Below, piece by piece: positions 17,817 to 27,585 of a stretch of DNA of 64,000 nt; the stretch's first letter is position 1, and every line of letters begins with the position of its first letter. This stretch comes from an uncultured Verrucomicrobia subdivision 3 bacterium. GTDB taxonomy: Bacteria; Verrucomicrobiota; Verrucomicrobiia; Limisphaerales; UBA11358. The position numbers and the translations under genes were made by a program. The stretch is taken from positions 62,001-126,000 of the forward strand of contig CAIXUZ010000036.1 in the NCBI GenBank assembly GCA_903922735.1. The letters run 5' to 3'. The notes beneath the pieces are model-generated. The model made no database searches, was not told the origin of the DNA, and saw only the letters and a program-made list of their open reading frames with translations.

Positions 17817-17971
17817 CGCTGGTATAGAAGTTGTGTATACGCGGGTCGTCATTCGCCCCATCCACCCGCGCCTCTCAATTCCCAAACCTCGTCAGGGCGG
17901 CAGATTCGGCCGTTTTGCCATAACAATCTTTCAGCATTCGCATTTTGCCGGGATTCGAGTAAAGTTGGCCT

Positions 17972-18772
17972 ATGAAAATTCAGTTGTTTCTGGTTGTGGC
18001 CGTAGTCAGCGCTGTTTCAACCGCCTCCCCTGCCCGCGCCGGTTTTTTTGATCAGTTAAAATCAACATTCACGACCACCAATTCCTCCGCCACTAATTCT
18101 CTGCTCTCGTCGGCAACCACGGCGGCCTTGTCGCAGGAGCAGATGGTGAGCGGCTTGAAGGAGGCGCTCGGCAAAGGCATCGAGCACGCCGTTGCGACGC
18201 TCGGATGCAACAATGGGTTTCTCACCAACCGGAATGTGAAAATCCCGATGCCGGAGAAATTGCAGAAGGTGGAATCGGTCCTGCGCGCCGCCGGTCAGAA
18301 CCAGATGGCGGATGATTTCGTCACCTCGATGAATCGCGCGGCGGAGCAGGCGGTGCCCGTCGCCGTCTCCATCTTCGGCACCGCCATCAAACAAATGAGC
18401 ATCGCCGACGCCAAAGCCATCCTCGCCGGGCCGGACGACGCGGCCACGCAATTCTTCCGCCGGGCCACGCAAACCAACTTGCAGGCGAAGTTTTATCCCA
18501 TCGTCCAAAAAGCCACGGATCAGGTCGGCGTCACGGCACAATACAAGGCAATGATGGGCAAGTTCTCGGCCGTGGATACGGTCAGCAGCCTGTTCGGCAG
18601 CAAGTCTGCGACAAAACTCAGCACGGGGGACGTGGATGCCTACATCACGGACAAAGCAATGGACGGCCTGTTCAAGCTGGTGGCCGCCGAGGAGAAAAAT
18701 ATCCGCGCCAATCCACTGGCCCGCACAAGCGATCTGCTGCAAAAGGTTTTTGGTTCGGCGGCAAAGAAGTAG
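17972..18772 (+). CDS. Exported DUF4197 protein
   Basis: 266 residues with a signal peptide ending near residue 23 (PARA/GFF). The mature chain is helical and carries DUF4197 blocks: LSQEQMVSGLKEALGKGIEHA, VKIPMPEKLQKVES, AKAILAGPDDAATQFFRRAT and a terminal NPLARTSDLLQKVFG. The family is widespread in Gram-negatives, periplasmic and of unknown function. It looks like a single-gene unit followed by a GC-rich palindromic stretch near 18850. Confidence 0.87.
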   Translation: MKIQLFLVVAVVSAVSTASPARAGFFDQLKSTFTTTNSSATNSLLSSATTAALSQEQMVSGLKEALGKGIEHAVATLGCNNGFLTNRNVKIPMPEKLQKVESVLRAAGQNQMADDFVTSMNRAAEQAVPVAVSIFGTAIKQMSIADAKAILAGPDDAATQFFRRATQTNLQAKFYPIVQKATDQVGVTAQYKAMMGKFSAVDTVSSLFGSKSATKLSTGDVDAYITDKAMDGLFKLVAAEEKNIRANPLARTSDLLQKVFGSAAKK

Positions 18773-18935
18773 CAAAGCCCCTCGCCAGATTGTTTGAGCT
18801 ACGAACGACGTCCACCCTTGGCGAGCAACCTTTCCATCGCCCCCCGTCCCCCCGGGGGCGGCCGCTGCCGCTTGGCTGCGGGGGCTGACCGGAACACCCG
18901 GTAACATTTTGCCAGCCTGATGCGTCATATTTACC

Positions 18936-20342
18936 GTGAATCCCGACCGTTTATGGCGGAAAAACCGCATTGCTCGCATTTATGGCGCGGGCCTGTGCCT
19001 GTGCGTGGCGGCCAGCACGCAGGCAACGCTCACGGTGAACAGTGGTTCGCTCGGCCTGTTGACATCTCCCGGGGCCACCAATCACATCTGGGCCGATGCT
19101 TCGCCGACCAACATGGTATTCGACCGTTGGGTAGGCAACACGAACGCGCTTGCCGATGTCTACGCGTGGCATACGACCGCCGTGATGCCGACCAATTCCG
19201 CAACCGTCACGGCCACTTACAAGCCAGCGCCCATCTGGCCAATCTCGACGAACATTCTCAACGGCCTCAAGGCCTCGAATCCCAACGCCATTTTTCTCGT
19301 TTATTATTTCCCGCCGAATCCGGCGGGCTTGATTTTTTGCTTCCACGGAACGGGCGGTTCGGCCGAGCGGATTTTCGGCAACAACAATGTGGAGTATTAC
19401 CAATTCCTGCGCGACTCGGTTGTGGCGGGCTACGCCGTGGCCGCGCTCGACAGCACTGATCGCGTGAACAAGCAGTGGGACGGCGATTCTTCGAGCACGA
19501 ACGTGGACGTGCTCAACGTGAAGGCTTCGATCAACTACTTCATCAGCCTAGGCCTGATGACGACCAACACGCCGAAGTATTCCACCGGCATGTCCGACGG
19601 CGGCGGGTTTGCCCCCAAGCCGGCTTATTATCTTGGTTTCAACGCATGCAGCATCTGGTGCGCGGCGGGCGCGCCGCTCGCCGCGTTCAACATCTCCACC
19701 GTGCCGACAATCTGGAGCCTGGCGCGGAACGACGATCTCTACGATCACACCACATTTCTTCAGGATGCGCAGACCGGATTGGCCAGCTTGGACGCTCAAC
19801 ACCCGCCGGTGTTGGGCGAACTGCGCGAAAACACGCCCTCGCCGGTGTATCCGCGGCGGTTCATGCGCATTCCGGGTTTTACCGCAGCGAATTCGCAGAC
19901 GATCTACAATGACCTCAAGAGCGGAGGCTTTCTCGATGCGCAGGATTATCTGCTGACCGACCCGAACACCAGCGGCTGGATCAACGTGCTGCCCGCAGGC
20001 TTCGCGCCCTATCAAAGCGACATCGAGGATCAATTGGACTGCTGCTACACGGCGCACCAGTTCTTCAGCGATTACAACAACAAGGTACTCCGTTTTTTCG
20101 GCGCGCAGCATCCTCCCGTCGCCGGTCGCGGCGGAATCAGTGCGTTCAACTTCAACACTAATGGCACCTTCCACCTTACGGTTGCGGCGAATCCGGGGCA
20201 AACTTACCGCGTTCAAGCGAGTTCAAATCTTGTAGCTTGGAGCAACCTATTCACCAATTCGAATGCGGCGGGCACATTTGACTTCTCGGATAATGCAGCG
20301 ACCAACCAAATGAAACGTTTCTATCGAACCGTTTCGCCGTGA
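18936..20342 (+). CDS. Exported alpha/beta-hydrolase-like protein with InlB-type repeat domain and C-terminal FYR module
   Basis: 468 residues from a GTG start. A signal sequence (about 14-32) precedes a beta-repeat (about 33-90: DASPTNMVFDRWVGN... ending SATVTATY), like the divergent InlB B-repeat of other surface proteins. An alpha/beta-hydrolase domain follows with LIFCFHGTGGS as oxyanion-hole strand and YSTGMSDGGGF, where Ser in GMSDGG would be the nucleophile. The end is the module shared by several exported proteins here, closing in RFYRTVSP. It is probably an esterase or depolymerase acting outside the cell; the substrate is unknown. Confidence 0.72.
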   Translation: MNPDRLWRKNRIARIYGAGLCLCVAASTQATLTVNSGSLGLLTSPGATNHIWADASPTNMVFDRWVGNTNALADVYAWHTTAVMPTNSATVTATYKPAPIWPISTNILNGLKASNPNAIFLVYYFPPNPAGLIFCFHGTGGSAERIFGNNNVEYYQFLRDSVVAGYAVAALDSTDRVNKQWDGDSSSTNVDVLNVKASINYFISLGLMTTNTPKYSTGMSDGGGFAPKPAYYLGFNACSIWCAAGAPLAAFNISTVPTIWSLARNDDLYDHTTFLQDAQTGLASLDAQHPPVLGELRENTPSPVYPRRFMRIPGFTAANSQTIYNDLKSGGFLDAQDYLLTDPNTSGWINVLPAGFAPYQSDIEDQLDCCYTAHQFFSDYNNKVLRFFGAQHPPVAGRGGISAFNFNTNGTFHLTVAANPGQTYRVQASSNLVAWSNLFTNSNAAGTFDFSDNAATNQMKRFYRTVSP

Positions 20343-20355
20343 GTTTCAGCCGCCG

Positions 20356-21099
20356 CTATTCCACCGGAACGAAGGAGCAGCACGGGCCAACCTGAATCTC
20401 ATTCGCCGCCAGCCGGGTATCAACGGCGTATTTCCGCCAGAGCCACGCGGCGACCACGGAGTTGCGCGCCTGCACCAGCGCCACCGCTTCCTTGTCCCTC
20501 ATTTCAGGCAGCGCGGCCACAAACCCGTCCAATTCGGCGGCGGCGTCAGCGGGGTTATCCTCATCCGATACCTCAACATCAGGCGGGAAATCCGGCGCGG
20601 GACGCGGACTGAGAATGCCGATGAGAAAGAAAAATTGTTTGGCCGGCGACCAATTCAGGCCGGAGCGGATGTCTTCCGGCAAGTCGCTTTTCAGCGACTC
20701 GATGTCGAGGCTGACTTTTCCCGGCGGCACGACCTCGTTGATTTCCACCCAGTAGCCTTGTTCAAAATCGTCCACGGCGGTCGCCTGCAAGCTGTCGTTC
20801 ACCTGCCGGGAAATCTGCGGCCAGTCCATCGGCTGATCACCCGTTTCGGCGAATAGTTGATCCACAAACTGCGCCGCGACAATTTTTTTGATTTCCACTC
20901 TGGCCGGGTGTTCTCCTGCAGGCGGCGGATGGCACCAGGCCTCAAACCGTTTCTGCGCCGATTCCGGGTCGCCGCCTTAAATGATGGCGCTCGCGCAGCC
21001 ATCCCAAGTCTGGAACGTGTCCACCATCTGCCCGCCCCGGGCGGGAGCCGGGAGAACCTGTGATTGGGTGACGCCGGCGATAAAAAGATATCCGTTCAT
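20356..21099 (-). pseudogene. Gene of unknown function interrupted by an in-frame TAA
   Basis: The minus strand is open from ATG at 21099 to the stop at 20356 in one frame except for a single TAA at 20979-20977. Forty codons lie before it (starting MNGYLFIAGVTQ, ending DGCASAII) and 206 follow (GGDPESAQKRFEAWC onward). The composition is consistent across the stop, and one base change, TAA to AAA (Lys), restores a 247-residue protein. If the stop is real, translation could restart at the GTG at 20898, giving 180 residues. The protein is soluble and acidic and contains VEIKKIVAAQFVDQLF. I recognise no family. Confidence 0.55.
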
Positions 21100-21315
21100 G
21101 TCGGGTTTTGTTTGGTTGCGTAAAATTGAAGCAATGATTCCCACCGTGAGCGATAAAAAATATTTTCAGAGGCGCTGTTCAATACCGCGACCGCACCCAG
21201 AACTCACACCCAACCTTTCCTGCCGTCACCCGGTTTTTCCCGCACTTGGTTCGGCGCTTAAATGTTCGACGTCCGGGAGGACTATCCTATCCTTGCGGAA
21301 AATGGTTTGAGACGC

Positions 21316-22941
21316 ATGCACCGCTTACTGCTGTTTATCCTCGCGACAGTTTTGCCAAGCGCAGCCCCCGGCGAAACCCAGAAGGCCGAGATGGCGGGCT
21401 ATCTGCTGGTCGCCACGGAAAAAGTCCCGGATGAATTCAACGCCGGGTTCTCGCTCTATACGGCGGCGTGGCCGTTGTTACAGCAATATCCGGGGCATCG
21501 CTTTCAGACCGGACTCTTCGGCACCTGGATGCACGCGCAGCATGAGGGCAAACCGCCGCCGAACCTTTACTCGGACATCGAAGGCGGGCTGGGCTGGTGG
21601 CGGGACACACGCTTTCCGACCGAAGCGCCGAAGTTCATCATGGGCGGCGTGGCGGCAAATTTCTCCGCAATCGCCAACGGTCCGGCGCACGGATGGGGAA
21701 CCTGGGAGAAACCACGCGGGTTGTATGGCGTGGCGCAGCTGAGTCCCTGGCTGTTATTCCCGATGGATGGATTGAACTTGAAGCAGGGCACCTGCGGTGA
21801 TTTGTTCGGCTACGGTTACCTGCCGCTGCCGCTGACGAAAGCGAAAGCAACGACCGACGGCAAACCGGTGCCGACCGGCGACAACTGCTGGACGCTTTTC
21901 CTGAGCACGAAGAACTTCAAAGGCCCGGTGGGTTTCTTCACGCCTTACTTCTGGTCGCAGCCGGCAGAGTTGCAGCCTGAACTGGCGGGGCAGCTGCTGG
22001 ATTCGCGGCCGGCGCGGCCCAATAAATCGTTCCAGATGGAAACCCAGTATCTACCCGGAACGCTGACGACAAACGAGCACGGCGGGACCTACGCGCGGGT
22101 GGCACCAACCTCATTCCCTGTTGGTCCGGATGGCAACACGGTCGTGCTGCACCGGCTCACGGCCTACACAAAGCAGGCTTTGTGGGACGCGGTGAACGCA
22201 TGGTTTACGGGCGGCCCGGAAGTCAGCGGAGCGATCAATCCCGCCGGGGCGCACGTGCAGAGTTTCCGCACCAACGGCGGTTCGACCTGGAAAATCTATG
22301 CGGAGACAACGCCAAAGGAAAAGAGAGTGACGCTGGCGTGGAACTCGTTCGCCACGCCGATGGTCCCTGATCCCACGACTTACGGTTACCACTGGAACGA
22401 GCCGTTCGTCAAAAGGGTCAGTGAGGCAAACGGCTCGCGAGTGGTACTGCCCGAATACTTCCAGCTTCAGAACAACGGAAAGAAAGAACAATGGGGCGTC
22501 GTCAAGCCTGCGGAAGTGCCGGCCAATCTGGGGTTCGCCAAACTCAAGTTTGACCGCCCCAAAGAAGAAGCCCCCGAGGCTTACGACACGCCCGAAGCCC
22601 CTGAAAGCTCATTCAAGAAGCCCGGTCCGGTCGCCGGACCGTTCAAGGCGCATCTCGGCGATGGCAGCGTGGTCACGTATTATTGGTATCGCTTCGCCGA
22701 CCAACCTGCATTGCTCAACGCAGACCTGACCCGGGAAGAACGCGAACAGATGCAGGCGAAGGTGGAGAAGCTGCATCGCCGCTGGACAAAGGACCGCGAT
22801 TACCTCGCGCCGCCCACCGCCGGCAAACTCGCCGCGCTCGATCCCGCGCAGCTCGTCACCCCACCCAAAGGTTTTGAAATCGGCTACGTGCCCATTGCAA
22901 CGAGACAGGAATTGGATGCTACCGGTTCCACCAGGAAGTAG
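21316..22941 (+). CDS. Secreted protein of unknown function
   Basis: 541 residues from an ATG at 21316, which places a signal peptide at the N-terminus (MHRLLLFILATVLPSAAPG); the open frame extends 18 codons upstream without export features. The mature protein is Trp/Tyr/Pro-rich with blocks such as FGTWMHAQHEGK, GLGWWRDTRFP, CGDLFGYGYLPLPLT and VGFFTPYFWSQP, suggesting a beta-rich extracellular domain. I cannot assign a family. The downstream YHYH gene starts 69 bases later on the same strand, so they may be co-transcribed. Confidence 0.68.
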   Translation: MHRLLLFILATVLPSAAPGETQKAEMAGYLLVATEKVPDEFNAGFSLYTAAWPLLQQYPGHRFQTGLFGTWMHAQHEGKPPPNLYSDIEGGLGWWRDTRFPTEAPKFIMGGVAANFSAIANGPAHGWGTWEKPRGLYGVAQLSPWLLFPMDGLNLKQGTCGDLFGYGYLPLPLTKAKATTDGKPVPTGDNCWTLFLSTKNFKGPVGFFTPYFWSQPAELQPELAGQLLDSRPARPNKSFQMETQYLPGTLTTNEHGGTYARVAPTSFPVGPDGNTVVLHRLTAYTKQALWDAVNAWFTGGPEVSGAINPAGAHVQSFRTNGGSTWKIYAETTPKEKRVTLAWNSFATPMVPDPTTYGYHWNEPFVKRVSEANGSRVVLPEYFQLQNNGKKEQWGVVKPAEVPANLGFAKLKFDRPKEEAPEAYDTPEAPESSFKKPGPVAGPFKAHLGDGSVVTYYWYRFADQPALLNADLTREEREQMQAKVEKLHRRWTKDRDYLAPPTAGKLAALDPAQLVTPPKGFEIGYVPIATRQELDATGSTRK

Positions 22942-23010
22942 CCAGTAGCCGGCGCTGCCATCGGCGCGCCCGTTGACCTCCGGCTGCGGTCGTCGTAGCC
23001 TTGGCCCGCC

Positions 23011-23877
23011 ATGAATTGCCAACCGTTTCTGTTGAGTGCCGTCATCGGCTCATTGTCATTCGCGGCCTGGGCGGAGAGCGCCACCAATCGCGTTTCCATT
23101 TCCGTCGAGGGCGATACCCGCGTGATCCGCGCCAATGGCATTCCCGATCATGCGACCGGCCGTTTCCCCAGTCGCAGCAACCCTAATTCCATTGCGGAAA
23201 AGGAATATATTTTCCGTGTACCGCTCAAGCCGCAGGTGGCCGCGAAACCGACAGCAACGGGCTTTGCGTGGTTCGGCGTGGCGATCAACGGCGTGCCGTT
23301 CGAACCGGGCACGCAAGAATTCTGGAGTGATGACCGCAGCTCGGGCTGGAATTTTGAAGCGATCGGCGGCGAGTCGAATCTGGGTATCGACCAGAATCTC
23401 GCGCATGTGCAGCCAAACGGTGCCTATCATTATCATGGGCTACCGCATGGCCTGATAGACCAGCTTGGCGGCGAGGGCAAGCGAATGCTTTTGGTGGGTT
23501 GGGCGGCGGACGGTTTTCCCATCTATACCAGCTATGGCCACAGCGAGGCAAAGAATGCGCGGAGCCCGTTGCGGAAAATGAAACCCAGCTACCGGCTTAA
23601 GGCGGGAATGCGACCGTCGTCCCCGAACGGCCCGAATGGCAAATACGACGGTAATTTCACGGCGGATTACGAATATGTTCCCGGCCTCGGCGACCTGGAT
23701 GAATGCAACGGGCGCTTCGGAGTGACACCCGAATTTCCCCAAGGCATCTATCATTACCACATCACGGATAAATTCCCGCTGATCTCGCGTTACTGGAAAG
23801 GCACGGGCGATCCGAGTTTTCAAAAACACGGTCCGCCGCCGGGATTCCGGCCAAAGAAGACGCGCCGGCCGGAGTGA
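23011..23877 (+). CDS. Exported YHYH-domain protein
   Basis: 288 residues with a signal peptide (to about residue 21). It has two YHYH tetrads, GAYHYHGLPHGL in the middle and GIYHYHITDKFP near the end, in the arrangement of the YHYH family. Other conserved blocks are VGWAADGFPIYTSYGH and LDECNGRFGVTPEFPQG. The family has no established activity; paired His/Tyr clusters suggest metal binding. A second member is at 36493-37671. Confidence 0.85.
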   Translation: MNCQPFLLSAVIGSLSFAAWAESATNRVSISVEGDTRVIRANGIPDHATGRFPSRSNPNSIAEKEYIFRVPLKPQVAAKPTATGFAWFGVAINGVPFEPGTQEFWSDDRSSGWNFEAIGGESNLGIDQNLAHVQPNGAYHYHGLPHGLIDQLGGEGKRMLLVGWAADGFPIYTSYGHSEAKNARSPLRKMKPSYRLKAGMRPSSPNGPNGKYDGNFTADYEYVPGLGDLDECNGRFGVTPEFPQGIYHYHITDKFPLISRYWKGTGDPSFQKHGPPPGFRPKKTRRPE

Positions 23878-23883
23878 GGCGGC

Positions 23884-23911
23884 TTGCACTTTTTTCAACC
23901 CTTCATATTTT
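23884..23911 (+). promoter_or_regulatory. Probable promoter of the NamA-like gene, leaderless arrangement
   Basis: TTGCAC (23884-23889), 16-base spacer, TATTTT (23906-23911), then only nine bases to the ATG at 23921. Confidence 0.5.
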
Positions 23912-23920
23912 GTCAGCCTT

Positions 23921-25003
23921 ATGGATAAAACCATTTCCGTCCCGCACCTGTTTCAACCGCTCACCATCCGCTCGGTGACATTGCGTAACCGTATCGGCGT
24001 CTCGCCGATGTGCCAATACTCGGCCACGGACGGCTTCGCCAACGACTGGCATTATGTTCACTACGGCTCGCGCGCGGTCGGCGGCGCGGGGCTCGTCCTC
24101 GTGGAGGCCACGGCGGTCGCGCCGGAAGGCCGCATCACGCCGGGCTGCCTTGGGCTATGGAGCGACCAGCACATCGAACCGCTGGCGCGCATCGCAACAT
24201 TCGTTAAGAAACACGGCACGGTGGCGGGCATCCAGATCGCGCACGCCGGACGCAAGGCAGCGGCGGCGTTGCCGTGGAACGGCGGCAAACATCTTTCCGA
24301 AGCCGAAGGCGGCTGGCCGACGATGGCGCCGAGTGCGATTCCGTTTGGCGGCGACTTACCAAAAGTGCCACGGGTGATGACGGAGGCGGACATTGAACGC
24401 GTGCAAAATGATTTCGTGGCGACGGCGAAACGCGCTTTGGCGGCAGGTTTTAACTGGCTGGAACTGCACGCGGCACACGGCTACTTGTTCAACGAATTTC
24501 TCTCGCCCCTCACCAACCAGCGCACGGACAAATACGGCGGCAGCTTTGAAAACCGCACGCGATTGCTGCTCGACACGACGCGGGCGGTGCGGGAAGCATG
24601 GCCGGACGAGCTGCCGCTTACGGTGCGCCTCTCGGCCATTGATTGGAAGGATGGCGGCTGGCAAATCGAGGACAGCCTCGCGCTGGCGAAGCGGCTCAAG
24701 GCGGCGGGTGTGGATTTGATTGATACGAGTTCCGGCGGGCTCGTGCCGGATGCGAAAATAAAAGTTGAGCCGGGCTACCAAGTGGCGTTTGCAGAACGCA
24801 TCCGCCGCGACGCAAACATCGCGACCGCCGCCGTCGGCTTCATCACGGAAGCGAAGCAGGCAGACGACATCGTGCGCGAAGGCCGGGCGGACGTGGTGTT
24901 GCTGGCGCGGGAATTTCTGCGCGACGCCTACTGGCCGGCGCATGCGGCGAAAATTCTCGGCCAGAAAATCACGCCACCCAATCAATATCTGCGGGCTTGG
25001 TGA
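23921..25003 (+). CDS. NADH:flavin oxidoreductase of the Old Yellow Enzyme family (NamA/YqjM type)
   Basis: 360-residue FMN-dependent TIM barrel. LRNRIGVSPMCQYSA contains the active-site Cys typical of the YqjM subgroup. IQIAHAGRKA gives the flavin/substrate His region, and LHAAHGYLFNEFLSPLTNQRTDKYGGSFENR is the family signature. The enzyme reduces activated C=C bonds with NAD(P)H, commonly in detoxification. It has its own promoter and is followed by the GH28 gene after 65 bases. Confidence 0.9.
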   Translation: MDKTISVPHLFQPLTIRSVTLRNRIGVSPMCQYSATDGFANDWHYVHYGSRAVGGAGLVLVEATAVAPEGRITPGCLGLWSDQHIEPLARIATFVKKHGTVAGIQIAHAGRKAAAALPWNGGKHLSEAEGGWPTMAPSAIPFGGDLPKVPRVMTEADIERVQNDFVATAKRALAAGFNWLELHAAHGYLFNEFLSPLTNQRTDKYGGSFENRTRLLLDTTRAVREAWPDELPLTVRLSAIDWKDGGWQIEDSLALAKRLKAAGVDLIDTSSGGLVPDAKIKVEPGYQVAFAERIRRDANIATAAVGFITEAKQADDIVREGRADVVLLAREFLRDAYWPAHAAKILGQKITPPNQYLRAW

Positions 25004-25068
25004 GTTCCCCTCCGGCGGCGGAAGGTGAATAAGTTTTCCGACACCATAAAATTGGATATGATTGCTCC

Positions 25069-26748
25069 ATGAACCGCAGAGAAATGCTCGCCACCATCGG
25101 CCTCATGGCTGCCGGAAGCCCACTCTTCGCCACCCCGGCCATGACCACAACCGCCAAAAACACCAAGCCCGGCTTGCGAATTTATGACGTGACGGAATCG
25201 GGCGCCACCGGGGACGGCAAGACGCTGGACACGGCTGCCATCAACCGAACGATTGACGCCTGTACCGCCGCTGGTGGCGGCACGGTTTATCTGCCGCCGG
25301 GAACCTATCTCTCCGGCATGGTGATTTTGCGGAGCAACGTCACGTTGTATTTGGAAGCGGGAGCGACCTTGCTCGGCAGCAAGAACATTTCGGATTATTC
25401 GTCGCAGGCGGGACCGCCGACCAACGGTGACGCCAATCAAAAGCATTTGATCTTTGCCCGCGACGCGGAAAACGTCGGCGTGGCCGGGCCGGGCCGGATA
25501 GACGGCCAGGGTCCGCTATTCTGGGTGCCGAGCGGCCGCAAACCGGTACCGCCGCAAGAAGCCTGGCGCGACGTGGCCACTTACGACTGGAAACCGCTGG
25601 CACGTCCCTCGCCGATGCTGGAATTTTACAACTGCAAAAACCTCCGCATCGAGGATGTACGGATTGAAAATGCGCCGGGCTGGACGCTGCGGCCCATCCA
25701 CTGCGACAACGTGTTCATCCGCGGCATCAGCATCAAAAACCCGGTCATTGGCCCAAACTGCGACGGCATTGACCCGACGTGCTGCCACAACGTGTTCATC
25801 TCGGATTGCCTGATCGACACCGCCGATGACGCCATCTGCCTCAAGAGCGAAAATCCCTACGGCGAAATATTGCGCGTGTCGAAGAACATCACCATCACCA
25901 ACTGCGTGCTGTCGAGCTGCTGCAACGGCTTGAAGTTTGGCACGGCAACGCGCGGCGGCTTTGAGAACGTGACGTTCTCCAACTCGGTGATTTTCAACGA
26001 CGACGTGCCGCTGGCGGCGCGCGTCATATCCGGCATCGATCTGGCCATCGTGGACGGTGGCTGGATGGAAGGCGTGGTGATTTCCAATATCCGGATGCAG
26101 CGGGTGCGCACACCGATTTTCATCCGGCGCGGCAACCGGACCCCGCGTCCCGACGGCACGCCGGGCACCGTGCGCGGCGTGATGATTGAAAACCTCCACG
26201 CGACGGGCTCCATGCTCACCAGTTCGATCACCGGTTTGCCCGGATTTGAGGTGGAAGACGTGACGTTGTCGAACATCCGGATCGAAAGCGACGAAGGCGG
26301 TTCAGCGGCATGGGTGAACCGGAAAATTGAAGAAATCCCCAAATCTTATCCGGAAGCGCGCAACTTCGGGCGGCTGCCGAGTTACGGTCTTTATTGCCGG
26401 CATGTGACGGGGTTGCGCCTGCGCAACGTCGAGTTCAAATCCGTGCCACCCGAGGCGCGGCCGGCGATTTTCTGCGACGATGTGAAGGACCTGGACATTA
26501 CCGGACTGCGCAGCCAGCCGATTGCAGGCACGCAACCGGTTGTGAAACTGATCCAGTCAAAGCAGGCATTTTTAAGCAATTGTTCCGCGCCGGCTGGAAC
26601 AAAAACCTTCTTGGAAGTGTCAGGCGACCAGACCGAAGGCGTGGTTTTGACCGGCAGCAATCTTCTGGCGGCGGAACAGGCCGTGCAATCAAGCCTCGAG
26701 GTACCCAAATCCGCCGTCACCGCGACCGGAAACATCAGCAAATCCTGA
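25069..26748 (+). CDS. Exported GH28-family glycosidase (polygalacturonase-like)
   Basis: 559 residues. The N-terminus MNRREMLATIGLMAAGS is a twin-arginine-like or Sec export signal. The parallel beta-helix begins with YDVTESGATGDGKTLDTAAIN, the usual GH28 opening. The catalytic motifs are GPNCDGIDPTCC (NxDG) and TADDAICLKS (the Asp pair), followed by LKFGTATRGGFENV. GH28 enzymes hydrolyse galacturonic-acid linkages in pectins. A weak promoter (TTTTCC-17-TATGAT, 25034-25062) ends six bases before the start codon. Confidence 0.88.
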   Translation: MNRREMLATIGLMAAGSPLFATPAMTTTAKNTKPGLRIYDVTESGATGDGKTLDTAAINRTIDACTAAGGGTVYLPPGTYLSGMVILRSNVTLYLEAGATLLGSKNISDYSSQAGPPTNGDANQKHLIFARDAENVGVAGPGRIDGQGPLFWVPSGRKPVPPQEAWRDVATYDWKPLARPSPMLEFYNCKNLRIEDVRIENAPGWTLRPIHCDNVFIRGISIKNPVIGPNCDGIDPTCCHNVFISDCLIDTADDAICLKSENPYGEILRVSKNITITNCVLSSCCNGLKFGTATRGGFENVTFSNSVIFNDDVPLAARVISGIDLAIVDGGWMEGVVISNIRMQRVRTPIFIRRGNRTPRPDGTPGTVRGVMIENLHATGSMLTSSITGLPGFEVEDVTLSNIRIESDEGGSAAWVNRKIEEIPKSYPEARNFGRLPSYGLYCRHVTGLRLRNVEFKSVPPEARPAIFCDDVKDLDITGLRSQPIAGTQPVVKLIQSKQAFLSNCSAPAGTKTFLEVSGDQTEGVVLTGSNLLAAEQAVQSSLEVPKSAVTATGNISKS

Positions 26749-26831
26749 CAAGGGGTTGGCTGATTGACGATTGGGAAATAGGTGTTTCCGCCCGGCAGAT
26801 TTGATGCGACACTTGAGCCTCGGTTTTTATC

Positions 26832-27563
26832 GTGAACATTTCATCCGCCATCTTTCACAGCAGCGCGCCGGACCTGGCGGCGTGCCCGGACGAGTCGCTG
26901 CCCGAGTTCGCCTTCATCGGCCGCTCGAACGTGGGCAAATCGTCGCTGCTGAACATGCTCGCGGGCAAAGCCGGGCTGGCCCGCGTCTCGCCCACGCCGG
27001 GGTTCACCAAGCTCATCAACTTCTTCACGGTGGACAAGACCTGGCGGCTGGTGGATTTGCCGGGCTACGGCTACGCGGAGGGTTCGCGGAAACACGTCTC
27101 GCAATTCAATCGCGCGGCGGCCAATTACATCAAGCACCGGCCGAATCTGTGCTGCGTGTTTCTGCTGATTGATTCCGGCCTGGAACCGCAGCCGATTGAT
27201 CTGGAGTTCGTGCAATGGCTCGCGAGCCACGCGCTGCCGTTCGTCATTGTGTTCACGAAGACGGATCGCGGCACGCCGGAAGCGGTGGCGGCGAACATCG
27301 CGGCGTTCACCGAGCGCATCGCGGCCTGGTTCGAACAGTTGCCGGAGGCTTTCCAATGTTCATCCGAAACCGGACACGGCCGGAGCGAGCTGCTCGGCGT
27401 CATCGGCAAGATTGTTGACGCCGGCCCGGCCGTGGACGAACCGAAGCCACCCACCGTGCCGCTGCCGCCGGAAATCGAACCGCCATTCCGCATGCAAGTG
27501 CGCGCGGGACGCGAAAAAAATCCGCACACGAAAAAGCAGCTCAAAAGCACCCGGCCATGGTGA
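26832..27563 (+). CDS. engB: Ribosome-biogenesis GTPase EngB/YsxC
   Basis: 243 residues from a GTG. GTP-binding motifs in order: GRSNVGKS (G1), TPGFTK with G2 Thr, DLPGYGYAEGS (G3), FTKTD (G4), SSETGHGRSEL (G5). EngB helps assemble the large ribosomal subunit. The chain extends about 40 residues beyond the usual end with a Pro- and Lys-rich tail. Starting at VNISSAIFHSSAPDLAACP matches the family beginning. Confidence 0.95.
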   Translation: MNISSAIFHSSAPDLAACPDESLPEFAFIGRSNVGKSSLLNMLAGKAGLARVSPTPGFTKLINFFTVDKTWRLVDLPGYGYAEGSRKHVSQFNRAAANYIKHRPNLCCVFLLIDSGLEPQPIDLEFVQWLASHALPFVIVFTKTDRGTPEAVAANIAAFTERIAAWFEQLPEAFQCSSETGHGRSELLGVIGKIVDAGPAVDEPKPPTVPLPPEIEPPFRMQVRAGREKNPHTKKQLKSTRPW

Positions 27564-27585
27564 TGATTCAGCCGGGGGACTAGTT

